Positions 42,254 to 50,017 of a stretch of 64,000 bases of DNA are shown here, piece by piece (the stretch's first letter is position 1; each line of letters opens with the position of its first letter). The translations under genes and the position numbers were made by a program. Where the stretch lies: assembly GCF_006442315.1 (NCBI RefSeq), contig NZ_VFVY01000011.1, forward strand, positions 62,001 through 126,000, written 5' to 3'. Source of the DNA: Mesorhizobium sp. B2-3-4 (lineage in GTDB: Bacteria > Pseudomonadota > Alphaproteobacteria > Rhizobiales > Rhizobiaceae). The notes under the pieces were generated by a model. The model was not told the DNA's origin, did no database searches, and saw only the letters and a list, made by a program, of their open reading frames with translations.

Positions 42254-43186
42254 ATGACAATACAGTCCGCGCCATCCCAGCCAGTCCGCGTCGCCGCGCT
42301 CTATCGTTTCGCCCGGCTCGATGCCTTCGAGGCCTTGCGCGCGCCGCTCGCCGCCTTCTGCTGCGGGCGCGGCATCAAGGGCACGCTGCTCCTGGCGCAT
42401 GAAGGCATCAACGGCACGGTCGCCGGCACGGAGACGGCGATCGCCGAACTGATCGCGCATCTCGAAAGCATCGACGGCCTGGCCGGCCTCGAGGTCAAAT
42501 ACAGTGCTGCCGCCGCCATGCCGTTCCACCGCATGAAGGTGCGGCTGAAGCGCGAGATCGTCACCATGGGCGTCGAGGACATCGACCCTGCGAGAAGTGC
42601 CGGCACCTATGTGGAGCCGGGCGACTGGAACGCGCTGATCTCGCGGGCCGAGACGATCGTCATCGACACACGCAATGCCTATGAGGTCTCGATCGGCACC
42701 TTCAAGGGCGCGGTCGATCCGGCAACGGCGAGCTTTCGTGAATTCCCCGCCTGGGTGGAAGCGCACAAGGCGGAGCTCGAAGGCCGCAAGGTGGCGATGT
42801 TCTGCACTGGCGGCATTCGCTGCGAGAAGGCGACCGCCTATGTCAAATCCCTCGGGTTCGAGGACGTATTCCATCTCAAGGGCGGTATCCTCAAATACCT
42901 TGAGGAGGTTCCAGCCGAACAGAGCCTATGGCAAGGCGAGTGCTTCGTCTTCGACGAGCGGGTTTCGGTGTCGCACGGTCTTGCCGAGGGCGATGCGGAA
43001 TTGTGTCGCGCCTGCCGCCATCCGCTGACGCAGAGCGACCTGGCGTCGCCGAAATATGCCGCCGGCATTTCCTGCCCGCATTGCTTCGATGCCCGCACGG
43101 ACGAAGACCGCAAGCGCTACGCCGAGCGCCAGCGGCAGGTCGAGCTCGCGCAAGCCCGGGGCAGGGGGCCGCATATCGGGTCCTGA
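42254..43186 (+). CDS. trhO: tRNA uridine(34) hydroxylase (rhodanese-like)
   Basis: 310 residues. YceA/TrhO family: makes 5-hydroxyuridine at the wobble position of tRNA, O2-dependent. N-terminal acylphosphatase-like region (about 1-110, GTLLLAHEGINGTVAG, PFHRMKVRLKREIVTMG), rhodanese domain (about 125-220) with catalytic Cys184 in FCTGGIRCEKA, and a C-terminal Cys pair region (CRACRHPLTQSDL ... CPHCFD) that may bind Zn. Length is that of the family. It stands alone after 199 non-coding bases. Confidence 0.92.
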   Translation: MTIQSAPSQPVRVAALYRFARLDAFEALRAPLAAFCCGRGIKGTLLLAHEGINGTVAGTETAIAELIAHLESIDGLAGLEVKYSAAAAMPFHRMKVRLKREIVTMGVEDIDPARSAGTYVEPGDWNALISRAETIVIDTRNAYEVSIGTFKGAVDPATASFREFPAWVEAHKAELEGRKVAMFCTGGIRCEKATAYVKSLGFEDVFHLKGGILKYLEEVPAEQSLWQGECFVFDERVSVSHGLAEGDAELCRACRHPLTQSDLASPKYAAGISCPHCFDARTDEDRKRYAERQRQVELAQARGRGPHIGS

Positions 43187-43303
43187 TCCCGGCCGAAGGT
43201 TCCGGCAAAGCAGGGGCCTGTCATTGCAATGTCAAGCTTGGGGTCCTACGTCTTCGGCGTTCAAAACCTGCCCGTTCGGCCGGGCAAACGCTGGAGGCAC
43301 TGA

Positions 43304-44041
43304 ATGTTCGATCCCAAGAAGCTTCTCGACGATCTGCTCGGTTCGCAAATTCCAGGCACCAGCGGCACGGTCCGCGACAAGGCCGGGCAAGCGGTGCAGA
43401 TGGCCAAGGACAATCCGCTGGCCGCCGGCGCGCTGGCCGCGGTGCTGCTTGGGACCGGCACCGGCCGCCAGGTGACGGGTGCCGCGGTGAAGCTCGGCGG
43501 GCTGGCCGCCATCGGCGGCCTCGCCTACAAGGCCTATCAGAACTACAAGGCCGGCAACGCTCCGGAACAGGCACCTGCCGCCGGCGAGCCGGAATTGCTG
43601 CCGCCGCCCAAGGATACCGCCTTCCATCCGTCACAGGCGCCGCAAGGCGAGGATGAGTTCACGCTGACCCTGGTGCGGGCGATGATCTCGGCGGCCAAGG
43701 CCGACGGCCATGTCGACGATGAGGAACGCCGCAAGATCGCCGGCAAGGTCAGCCTCGCCGGGATCGGCGCCGATGCGGAAAAATTCCTGATGGCGGAGCT
43801 GGAAAGCCCGCTCGATCTCGACACGCTGGTGGCGGGCGCCAAGACCGACGCGCAGAAGCTGGAGCTCTATACGGCGTCGCGTCTGACCATCGACCCGGAC
43901 ACGCGCGCGGAGCGTGGTTATCTAGACTTGCTTGCCGGGCGGCTTGGCCTACCGGATGCACTGGTCGACCATGTCGAGGCGACGGTTTCGGCGGCGAAAG
44001 TGCCTGCTGCAGGCGGTACGTCACCCAATCCGCGCTGGTAG
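43304..44041 (+). CDS. DUF533 / TerB-like protein (YebE family)
   Basis: 245 residues. N-terminal low-complexity part with a hydrophobic Gly/Ala stretch (about 40-80, LAAGALAAVLLGTGTGRQVTGAAVKLGGLAAIGGLAYKAY) that may insert in or lie on the membrane, a Pro-rich linker, and a helical TerB-like domain at about 115-230 with acidic residues (KADGHVDDEERRKI) that could bind divalent cation. Function unknown; the E. coli homologue YebE is induced by envelope stress. Followed by a CtrA box and a candidate sRNA. Confidence 0.88.
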   Translation: MFDPKKLLDDLLGSQIPGTSGTVRDKAGQAVQMAKDNPLAAGALAAVLLGTGTGRQVTGAAVKLGGLAAIGGLAYKAYQNYKAGNAPEQAPAAGEPELLPPPKDTAFHPSQAPQGEDEFTLTLVRAMISAAKADGHVDDEERRKIAGKVSLAGIGADAEKFLMAELESPLDLDTLVAGAKTDAQKLELYTASRLTIDPDTRAERGYLDLLAGRLGLPDALVDHVEATVSAAKVPAAGGTSPNPRW

Positions 44042-44059
44042 CCCCGGATCGGTACAGGT

Positions 44060-44097
44060 GCTTCCTGGAGCGTTAACCTTTCGTTAACTCAGGAAGC
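44060..44097 (+). promoter_or_regulatory. Perfect CtrA box inside a 38-base palindrome
   Basis: TTAA-CCTTTCG-TTAA (44073-44087) matches the CtrA consensus TTAA-N7-TTAA exactly. It sits between arms GCTTCCTG and CAGGAAGC. If it covers the -35 region, transcription would start near 44115, just ahead of the CCTCCTCCC hairpin. The arms could also form an RNA stem in the DUF533 mRNA. Confidence 0.55.
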
Positions 44098-44116
44098 GCA
44101 TCATTCTACGCAGTCG

Positions 44117-44179
44117 GATCGGCTTTCCTCCTCCCAAGCCCGGTTCAGATCAGGGCGGTCGCCAATGACCGCCCTTTTT
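44117..44179 (+). ncRNA. Candidate ar14/cuckoo-type small RNA with CCUCCUCCC loop
   Basis: A hairpin GGCTT / AAGCC (44121-44125, 44136-44140) presents the ten-base loop TCCTCCTCCC, followed by the intrinsic terminator AGGGCGGTC-GCCAAT-GACCGCCCT with five T (44152-44179). A loop with this exact anti-Shine-Dalgarno motif plus a terminator is the defining plan of the alphaproteobacterial ar14 and cuckoo RNAs, which repress many mRNAs. The RNA could be transcribed from its own promoter or processed from the DUF533 mRNA. The 5' end is a guess. Confidence 0.65.
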
Positions 44180-44334
44180 GTCGGCCCCGTTCGGGCCTTC
44201 TGCGAGGGTTCCATTTTCGAAGACATGCCCCAATGGCCGTGCTTGCCATAGCCGCCGTCATTTGCGATGCCTTCTTGCGAACCAAATCCTGAAAATCAGT
44301 CGGGCACGCGCGGCGCGGCCGGAGGACATCTGCC

Positions 44335-45090
44335 ATGACAGAGCAAAAAACCGCCATCGTTACCGGCGCCGGCACGGGTATAGGCAAGAGCGTCGCCGCG
44401 GCATTGCTCAAGGCCGGATGGAACACGGTGTTCTGCGGACGCCGCAAGCCGGTCCTTGACGCCGCCATCGCCGAGATCGGGCCGACCGGAGCCAAGGCAT
44501 TGGCGGTGGCCTGCGACATCAGCAAGGCAGCCGAGGTCGACGATCTCTTCGAGACGGTGGCGGAGGCGTTCGGCCGCGTCGACCTGCTCTTCAACAATGC
44601 CGGCATGGGCTACAAGTCGACGCCGATCGACGAGATTCCGGTCGAAATCTGGAACGATATCGTCGGCGTCAATCTCACCGGCTCGTTCCTGTGCGCGCGC
44701 GCCGCTTTCGGCGCCATGCGCAAGCAGAAGCCGATGGGCGGCCGCATCATCAACAACGGGTCGGTGTCGGCCTATGCGCCGCGTCCGGGTTCCGTGCCCT
44801 ATACGGCGACCAAGCACGCCATTACCGGGCTGACCAAGACGCTGGCGCTCGACGGCCGTCCCTATGACATTGCCTGCGGCCAGATCGACATCGGCAATGC
44901 GTTGACCGACATGGCGCAGCCGATGACCGTCGGCGTGCCGCAGGCCAACGGCTCCATATCAGCCGAGGCGGTGATGGATGTGCAGCGCGTCGCCGACGCG
45001 GTGGTGCATATGGCCAGCCTGCCGCTCGACGCCAATGTGCTGTTCATGACGGTGATGGCGACGAAGATGCCGTTCGTCGGGCGCGGGTGA
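44335..45090 (+). CDS. Short-chain dehydrogenase/reductase
   Basis: 251 residues. Classical SDR with TGAGTGIGKS at about 11-20, LLFNNAGMG near 85-93, NNGSVSAYAP with the catalytic Ser and YTATKHAITG with Tyr-x3-Lys near 157-161. NAD(P)-dependent; the substrate is unknown. The start ATG is in a GACATCTGCC context without a strong ribosome site. It stands alone after the sRNA terminator and is convergent with the YciI-like gene. Confidence 0.9.
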   Translation: MTEQKTAIVTGAGTGIGKSVAAALLKAGWNTVFCGRRKPVLDAAIAEIGPTGAKALAVACDISKAAEVDDLFETVAEAFGRVDLLFNNAGMGYKSTPIDEIPVEIWNDIVGVNLTGSFLCARAAFGAMRKQKPMGGRIINNGSVSAYAPRPGSVPYTATKHAITGLTKTLALDGRPYDIACGQIDIGNALTDMAQPMTVGVPQANGSISAEAVMDVQRVADAVVHMASLPLDANVLFMTVMATKMPFVGRG

Positions 45091-45111
45091 GCGGCGGGCC
45101 TCGCCCTCGTT

Positions 45112-45486
45112 TTACTTACCTGCCAGCGGCACGCCGGGCTTGAAGAGCAGAATGGGCCTGATCTCGTAAACGGCGGTCGGGTTGACACGGCGAAGGTCGC
45201 GGGCGATCGCGATGGCGTCGTCCCTGGTGACACAGTCGACGACGTAGAGACCGAGCAACTGTTCCTTGGTCTCGGCGAAAGGCCCGTCGAGGACCACGCC
45301 TTCGCCCGGCCCGCGCAGCGTGCAGGCATCCTCCGTCGACCCCAAGCGCGCCGACGGTCCAAGCGTGCCTTCCGCATGAAGCCGGGTGTTGATCTTCAGC
45401 AGATCGGCCATCAGCGCCGCGTCTTCCTGCGGCGTCAGCGCCTCGATCGCGTCTTCGACGTGATAGGCTAGGATTGCATAGAACAT
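45112..45486 (-). CDS. YciI-like (DGPF) domain protein
   Basis: 124 residues, larger than the YciI protein at 29945. YCII-related domain with MFYAILAYHVEDA at the start and DGPFAETKEQLLGLYVVDC, the DGPF motif of the PhnB/DGPFAETKE family. These often sit next to ECF41-type sigma factors, but none is here. Function unknown. Monocistronic. Confidence 0.87.
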   Translation of the reverse strand: MFYAILAYHVEDAIEALTPQEDAALMADLLKINTRLHAEGTLGPSARLGSTEDACTLRGPGEGVVLDGPFAETKEQLLGLYVVDCVTRDDAIAIARDLRRVNPTAVYEIRPILLFKPGVPLAGK

Positions 45487-45627
45487 TCAGAGGCATCCCA
45501 CTTCGATGGTGATCGCGGACCGTAGCGGTTCGCGGCCGGCTCGCCCAGCCTTGGCCATGAGCCTCCGGACGGATCATGACATCGACTGGCTGGGCACGTA
45601 TCGGCGAGGGTGCCAAGGCGCCGGACG

Positions 45628-46812
45628 CTACCTGGCCAGGAATGCTCCGATCCGCTCCAGCGCGCGCAGGATGTTCTCCTCGGAATTGGCGTAGGAGAGC
45701 CTGATATAGCCTTCGCCGAGAATGCCGAAATCGGGGCCGCCGATCAGCGCCACGCCGGCATCGTCGAGCAAGGCGGAGGCGAGTTTCTTCGCCTTCCAGC
45801 CGGTCTTCGAGACATTGGGAAAGGCATAGAACGCGCCCTTGGGCGTGATGCAGGAAATGTTGGGCAGTGCGTTCAGCCCTTCGACGACGATCTTGCGGCG
45901 GTTGTCGAAGGCGCGCATCATCTTGTCGACGTCGTCCTGCGGGCCGTCGATGGCGGCGATGCCGGCGAACTGGCTCGGCGCGTTGACGCAGGACCAGCAA
46001 TTGACCGCCAGCTTGCGCACCTTGTCGTAGAGATGGGCGCCCTTTTCGCCGTTCGGCCAGATCGACCAGCCCATTCGCCAACCGGTCATCGCCCAGGTCT
46101 TGGACCAGCCGTTGAGCACGATCAGCCGGTCGCGGATCTCGGGAAAGCCAAGCAGCGAGCAATGCGTCTCGCCGTCATAGGTCATGACGTCGTAGATCTC
46201 GTCGGAGAGGATGGCGACATCGGGGTGCTTCTCCAGCCCCTTGACCAGCTTTTCGATCTCGGCCCGGGGCGTCACGCCGCCGGTCGGGTTGGCGGGCGAG
46301 TTGAGGATCAGCAGCCTGGTCTTCGGAGTGATCAGCGCCAGCGTCTCTTCGGCCGAGAAGGCGAAGCCGTTTTCCTCACGCATGGGCACGGGAATGGGGG
46401 CCGCGCCGGTAAACTCGATCATCGAACGGTAGATGGGAAAGCCGGGGTCGGGATAGAGGATTTCCGCGCCCGGCTCGCCGAACATCATTATGGCGGCGAA
46501 CATGGTCGGCTTGCCGCCGGGCATGATCATCACCGCTTCCGGCGAAACCTCGACGCCGGTGGTCGTCAGCGTGCGCCGCACCACCGCCTCGCGGGTCGCC
46601 AACAGGCCGTTGGCCGGCGTGTAGCCATGGTGGCCGTCACGCAGCGCCTTGATCGCCGCCTCGACGATGTGCTGCGGCGTCTTGAAGTCCGGCTGGCCGA
46701 TGCCGAGGTTGACAATGTCGCGTCCCTGGCTCGCCAGCGCGGTTGCCCGCGCGAGCACCGCGAATGCATTTTCCTCGCCGAGACGGTCGAAGGCCGAAAT
46801 CGTGTGGAGCAT
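45628..46812 (-). CDS. PLP-dependent aminotransferase, class I (aspartate aminotransferase-like)
   Basis: 394 residues. Fold-type I aminotransferase: NLGIGQPDF near 35-43, NSPANPTGG near 171-179, the PLP-binding DEIYD, the Schiff-base Lys in NGWSKTWAMTGWRMGW near 237, and the substrate Arg in YIRLSYAN near the end. It transfers amino groups between an amino acid and 2-oxoglutarate in the cytoplasm; the exact substrate is not clear from sequence. Monocistronic and divergent from the GNAT gene. Confidence 0.9.
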   Translation of the reverse strand: MLHTISAFDRLGEENAFAVLARATALASQGRDIVNLGIGQPDFKTPQHIVEAAIKALRDGHHGYTPANGLLATREAVVRRTLTTTGVEVSPEAVMIMPGGKPTMFAAIMMFGEPGAEILYPDPGFPIYRSMIEFTGAAPIPVPMREENGFAFSAEETLALITPKTRLLILNSPANPTGGVTPRAEIEKLVKGLEKHPDVAILSDEIYDVMTYDGETHCSLLGFPEIRDRLIVLNGWSKTWAMTGWRMGWSIWPNGEKGAHLYDKVRKLAVNCWSCVNAPSQFAGIAAIDGPQDDVDKMMRAFDNRRKIVVEGLNALPNISCITPKGAFYAFPNVSKTGWKAKKLASALLDDAGVALIGGPDFGILGEGYIRLSYANSEENILRALERIGAFLAR

Positions 46813-46895
46813 TTTTCCCGTCCGTGTGGTTCTTACTGTGAGGTTGCGTTTTTGTGAGCCTCACCGGGCAAAAGTCAAACGGATTGGAGTTTTTG

Positions 46896-47582
46896 GTGTC
46901 GGAAAATCTTGCGAATTGGCAGCCACGCCCGCGACCCGAGCGGAAAGTTCTGGAGGGGCGTACCGTCCGCCTGGAGCCGCTGAGCGCTGCAGCGCATGGC
47001 GATGGCCTCTACGAGGCGTCGGCCGTCGCCGATGGCGATGCACGGTTTCGCTGGCTGTTCGACAATGTCCCTGAGAGCCGTGCCGCCTTGCAGCCGTGGC
47101 TGGAGAAATCCGCGGCAAGCGAGGATCCGCTGTTCTTTGCGGTCATCGACAAGGCCAGCGGCAAGGTTGCCGGACGCCAGACGCTGATGCGCATCGATGC
47201 GACGCATGGTGTCATCGAGATCGGCAATATCTACTGGGGGCCGCTGATCTCGCGCAAACCAGCGGCGACGGAAGCGCAGTTCCTGTTCATGAAGTACATC
47301 TTCGACGAGCTCGGCTATCGCCGCTACGAATGGAAGTGCAACAACCGCAACGAGCCATCGAAGCGCGCCGCCGAACGGTTCGGCTTCAAGTTCGAGGGCA
47401 TTTTCCGCCAGCACATCGTCGTCAAGGGTGAAAACCGCGACACCGCATGGTATTCGATCATCGACAAGGAATGGCCGTCCCTGCGCCAGGCCTATGAAGC
47501 CTGGCTCGATCCGGCCAACTTCGACGCCAATGGCCAGCAGAAGCGCCGGCTGGAGGATTTTCGCGCGGCGTTCGGCGCGTAA
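46896..47582 (+). CDS. GNAT family N-acetyltransferase (RimJ/RimL-like)
   Basis: 228 residues from the GTG at 46896, with GGAG six bases upstream; a GTG at 46854 is also in frame. RimJ/RimL-type fold: TVRLEPLSAAAHGDGLY near the N terminus, then VIEIGNIYWGPLISRKPAATEAQFLFMKY, LGYRRYEWKCNNRNEPSKRAAERFGFKFEG with the acetyl-CoA-binding region, and HIVVKGENRDTAWYSII. It acetylates an amine or protein N terminus. Twelve bases separate it from the CDF transporter gene, so the two form a unit. Confidence 0.9.
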   Translation: MSENLANWQPRPRPERKVLEGRTVRLEPLSAAAHGDGLYEASAVADGDARFRWLFDNVPESRAALQPWLEKSAASEDPLFFAVIDKASGKVAGRQTLMRIDATHGVIEIGNIYWGPLISRKPAATEAQFLFMKYIFDELGYRRYEWKCNNRNEPSKRAAERFGFKFEGIFRQHIVVKGENRDTAWYSIIDKEWPSLRQAYEAWLDPANFDANGQQKRRLEDFRAAFGA

Positions 47583-47594
47583 CGGGAGTAGCCA

Positions 47595-48557
47595 TTGGCC
47601 CATACCCACGATCACAGCGGGCATGACCACGGCGCCGGCCACGTGCATGGCTCGACCGACAAGAAACGCGTCCTGATCGCGGCTTGCCTGACCGCCGGCT
47701 TCATGGTTGCCGAGGCGCTCGGCGGTCTCCTGACCGGATCGCTGGCGTTGCTGGCCGATGCCGGCCACATGTTGGCCGACGCCATCGCGCTCGGCCTCGC
47801 CTGGTATGCCTTCCATCTCGCCAGCCGGCCGGCGACCGGGCAGCTCACCTATGGCTTCGGCCGGGTCAAGACGCTGGTGGCCTACACCAACGGCATCGCC
47901 ATTTTCGTGATCGCGCTGTGGATCGTCTACGAAGCGTGGGATCGCTTGCTGACACCGGCGCCGGTGCTGGGCGGACCGATGCTGGTGGTGGCGATCCTCG
48001 GCCTGCTGGTCAATATCGGCTCCTTCCTGGTGCTGCATGGCGGCGACCGCGAGAGCCTCAACATGCGCGGCGCCATCCTGCATGTGCTGGGCGACCTGCT
48101 CGGCTCAGCCGCCGCGATCGTGGCTGCGCTGGTCATCCTGACGACCGGCTGGACGCCGATCGACCCGATCCTGTCCGTACTTGTCTCGCTGCTGATCCTG
48201 TCGACCGCCTGGTCGCTGATGCGCGCCGCCGCCCACGTCCTGCTAGAAGGCGTGCCGCCGAGCCTCAACCGGGATCTGGTCGCCCGGGACCTGGTCAAGA
48301 CGATCAGGGGCGTGCGCGAAGTGCACCACATGCACATCTGGTCGCTCGACGGGACGAGCAGCATGGCGACGCTGCATGCCTGCCTCGACGAAGGCATCGA
48401 TGCCCATCAGGCGGTCAGCGCGATCAAGAAGCGGCTTGCCAGCGAGCACGGCATCAGCCATGCCACAGTCGAACCGGAATTCGGACAATGCGCCGATGAC
48501 GACCGCGAGCATGAGCATGAGCATGACGCGGCCCCGCATCACGGCCACTACCACTAG
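47595..48557 (+). CDS. Cation diffusion facilitator (zinc/cadmium/cobalt exporter, ZitB/CzcD-like)
   Basis: 320 residues from the TTG at 47595 (GGGAG nine bases before). Inner-membrane proton-coupled exporter of Zn2+ and similar ions. His-rich N terminus (HTHDHSGHDHGAGHVH, 3-18), six membrane helices, the metal site His58-x3-Asp62 in helix 2 (DAGHMLADA) and His-x3-Asp in helix 5 (HVLGDLLGS), a cytoplasmic ferredoxin-like domain with HHMHIW, and a His-rich tail. Probably co-transcribed with the GNAT gene. A metal-responsive regulator is not visible nearby. Confidence 0.93.
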   Translation: MAHTHDHSGHDHGAGHVHGSTDKKRVLIAACLTAGFMVAEALGGLLTGSLALLADAGHMLADAIALGLAWYAFHLASRPATGQLTYGFGRVKTLVAYTNGIAIFVIALWIVYEAWDRLLTPAPVLGGPMLVVAILGLLVNIGSFLVLHGGDRESLNMRGAILHVLGDLLGSAAAIVAALVILTTGWTPIDPILSVLVSLLILSTAWSLMRAAAHVLLEGVPPSLNRDLVARDLVKTIRGVREVHHMHIWSLDGTSSMATLHACLDEGIDAHQAVSAIKKRLASEHGISHATVEPEFGQCADDDREHEHEHDAAPHHGHYH

Positions 48558-48646
48558 GCCCGATCGATGAGCATCGAGCGGACCTGCCTCAGGAGTTCTC
48601 CAGCTTTGAAATTCAGCCCGATGAACGATCGCAGCTCCGGTGCGGC

Positions 48647-48859
48647 ATGATGGACCGTGATACGCGCAATGCGGCCATCGCGGCGATATGGATCATGCTT
48701 CTGTTCGGTATTGCCGCCTTCTATCTGCCGACCGTGATGTTGGCACTCGGCAGTTTTTCGACCGTGCTGGCAGGCATCTTTGGCATCGCCTTCGTGCTGG
48801 CTTTTTTCTTGGTGTTCTGGCTGCGTGCCCGCAACCAGCGCAAAAATCAGGGCAAATAG
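48647..48859 (+). CDS. Small two-helix membrane protein, unknown
   Basis: 70 residues with two predicted membrane helices (about 10-28 and 33-58) and a basic tail (RARNQRKNQGK). No strong ribosome site before the ATG; an ATG one codon later is equally possible. It ends ten bases before the D-erythronate dehydrogenase-like gene, which supports a real, co-transcribed gene. Function unknown. Confidence 0.6.
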   Translation: MMDRDTRNAAIAAIWIMLLFGIAAFYLPTVMLALGSFSTVLAGIFGIAFVLAFFLVFWLRARNQRKNQGK

Positions 48860-48869
48860 GATTCTCGAC

Positions 48870-49844
48870 ATGCGTATTCTGATCACGGGGGCCGCCGGCA
48901 TGGTCGGCCGCAAACTCATCGCCCGGCTGGCCAAGGACGGCACGTTGCGTGGCAGCAAGATCACCGCGCTCGACCTGCACGACATCGTGCCGCCGCAGGC
49001 GCCCGCCATGGACGGCGTCAGCGTTACGCCGCACACCGGCGACCTTGCCCAAGCCGGCGCCGCAGAACGCCTGGTTGCATCACGCCCCGATGTCGTCTTC
49101 CATCTTGCCGGCATCGTGTCTGGCGAGGCCGAGGCCAATTTCGAGCTCGGCTACCGCGTCAACCTCGACGGCACGCGCGCGCTGTTCGATGCCATCCGCC
49201 TGGCCGGGTTTGCGCCGCGCGTCGTCTTCACCTCGTCGATCGCGGTGTTCGGCGCGCCGTTCCCGGATGTCATTCCCGACGAGTTCCACCCGACGCCGCT
49301 GACCTCCTACGGCACGCAGAAGCAGATGAGCGAGGCGCTGCTGGCGGACTATTCGAGGCGCGGCTTCTTCGACGGTATCGGCATCCGATTGCCGACGATC
49401 TGCGTGCGGCCCGGCAAGCCCAACAAGGCTGCGTCCGGCTTCTTCTCCGGCATCATCCGCGAGCCGCTGAGCGGGCAGGAGGCGATCCTGCCGGTGCCGC
49501 GCTCGGTCGTGCATACCCATGCCAGCCCGCGCTCGGCGGTGAATTTCCTGATCCATGGCGCCGAGATCGACGGCGCCGCCGTGGGGCCGCGCCGCAACCT
49601 GACGATGCCCGGCGTCGCGGTCACCGCCGGCGAGCAGATCGAGGCGCTGGAACGCGTCGCCGGAGCCAAGGCGGTCAGCCTGATCCGCGAGGTGCCCGAC
49701 GAGACGATCTGGGCGATCGTCAAGGGCTGGCCGACAAGGTTCGAGGCCCGGCGGTCAAGAGAACTCGGCTTCAGCGCCGAGAAGAGTTTCGACGAGATCA
49801 TCCGCGCCCATATCGAGGATGAGCTCGGCGGCAAGGTGTCTTGA
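48870..49844 (+). CDS. denD: NAD-dependent epimerase/dehydratase family protein, D-erythronate dehydrogenase-like
   Basis: 324 residues. Extended SDR: ITGAAGMVGRKL at 5-16 binds NAD, FHLAGIVSGEAEANFELGYRVN, SSIAVFGAPFPDVIPDE, then YGTQK (Tyr-x3-Lys). The sequence agrees with DenD, which oxidises D-erythronate to 2-oxo-tetronate, but the partner genes (denK-type kinase, otnI) are not present, so the precise substrate is inferred. The last base of the stop is already inside a repeat element. Confidence 0.8.
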   Translation: MRILITGAAGMVGRKLIARLAKDGTLRGSKITALDLHDIVPPQAPAMDGVSVTPHTGDLAQAGAAERLVASRPDVVFHLAGIVSGEAEANFELGYRVNLDGTRALFDAIRLAGFAPRVVFTSSIAVFGAPFPDVIPDEFHPTPLTSYGTQKQMSEALLADYSRRGFFDGIGIRLPTICVRPGKPNKAASGFFSGIIREPLSGQEAILPVPRSVVHTHASPRSAVNFLIHGAEIDGAAVGPRRNLTMPGVAVTAGEQIEALERVAGAKAVSLIREVPDETIWAIVKGWPTRFEARRSRELGFSAEKSFDEIIRAHIEDELGGKVS

Positions 49845-50000
49845 TATTCAGGGGATGCCGGCCTGCGAACGGCTGATCCCTGCGCTTCCCCGTTCTACTG
49901 CGTCGCAGTAGAACTGTGCTCACGGACTTCAAGTACGCTCTGTTCCGGTGCTCGGTGTCAGCCATTCTCGGCACGGCCTGACCTGTATCCCGACACACCC
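49842..50000. repeat. Long palindromic repeat element (copy B)
   Basis: The start (GATATTCAGG ... GCCGGCCTGCGAAC) and the end (GGCCTGACCTGTATCCCGAC) correspond to the two ends of copy A at 20314-20378, with about 95 extra bases between. In the middle is a perfect 11+1+11 palindrome GTTCTACTGCG-T-CGCAGTAGAAC (49892-49914). The element begins within the denD stop codon TGA. Confidence 0.65.
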
Positions 50001-50017
50001 TAGGGTGCCACTCGCGT

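Noticed and set aside
45116..46162. A 348-codon minus-strand frame
   Set aside because: It is a shifted frame over the aminotransferase and YciI-like genes on the same strand; both real genes have full motifs.
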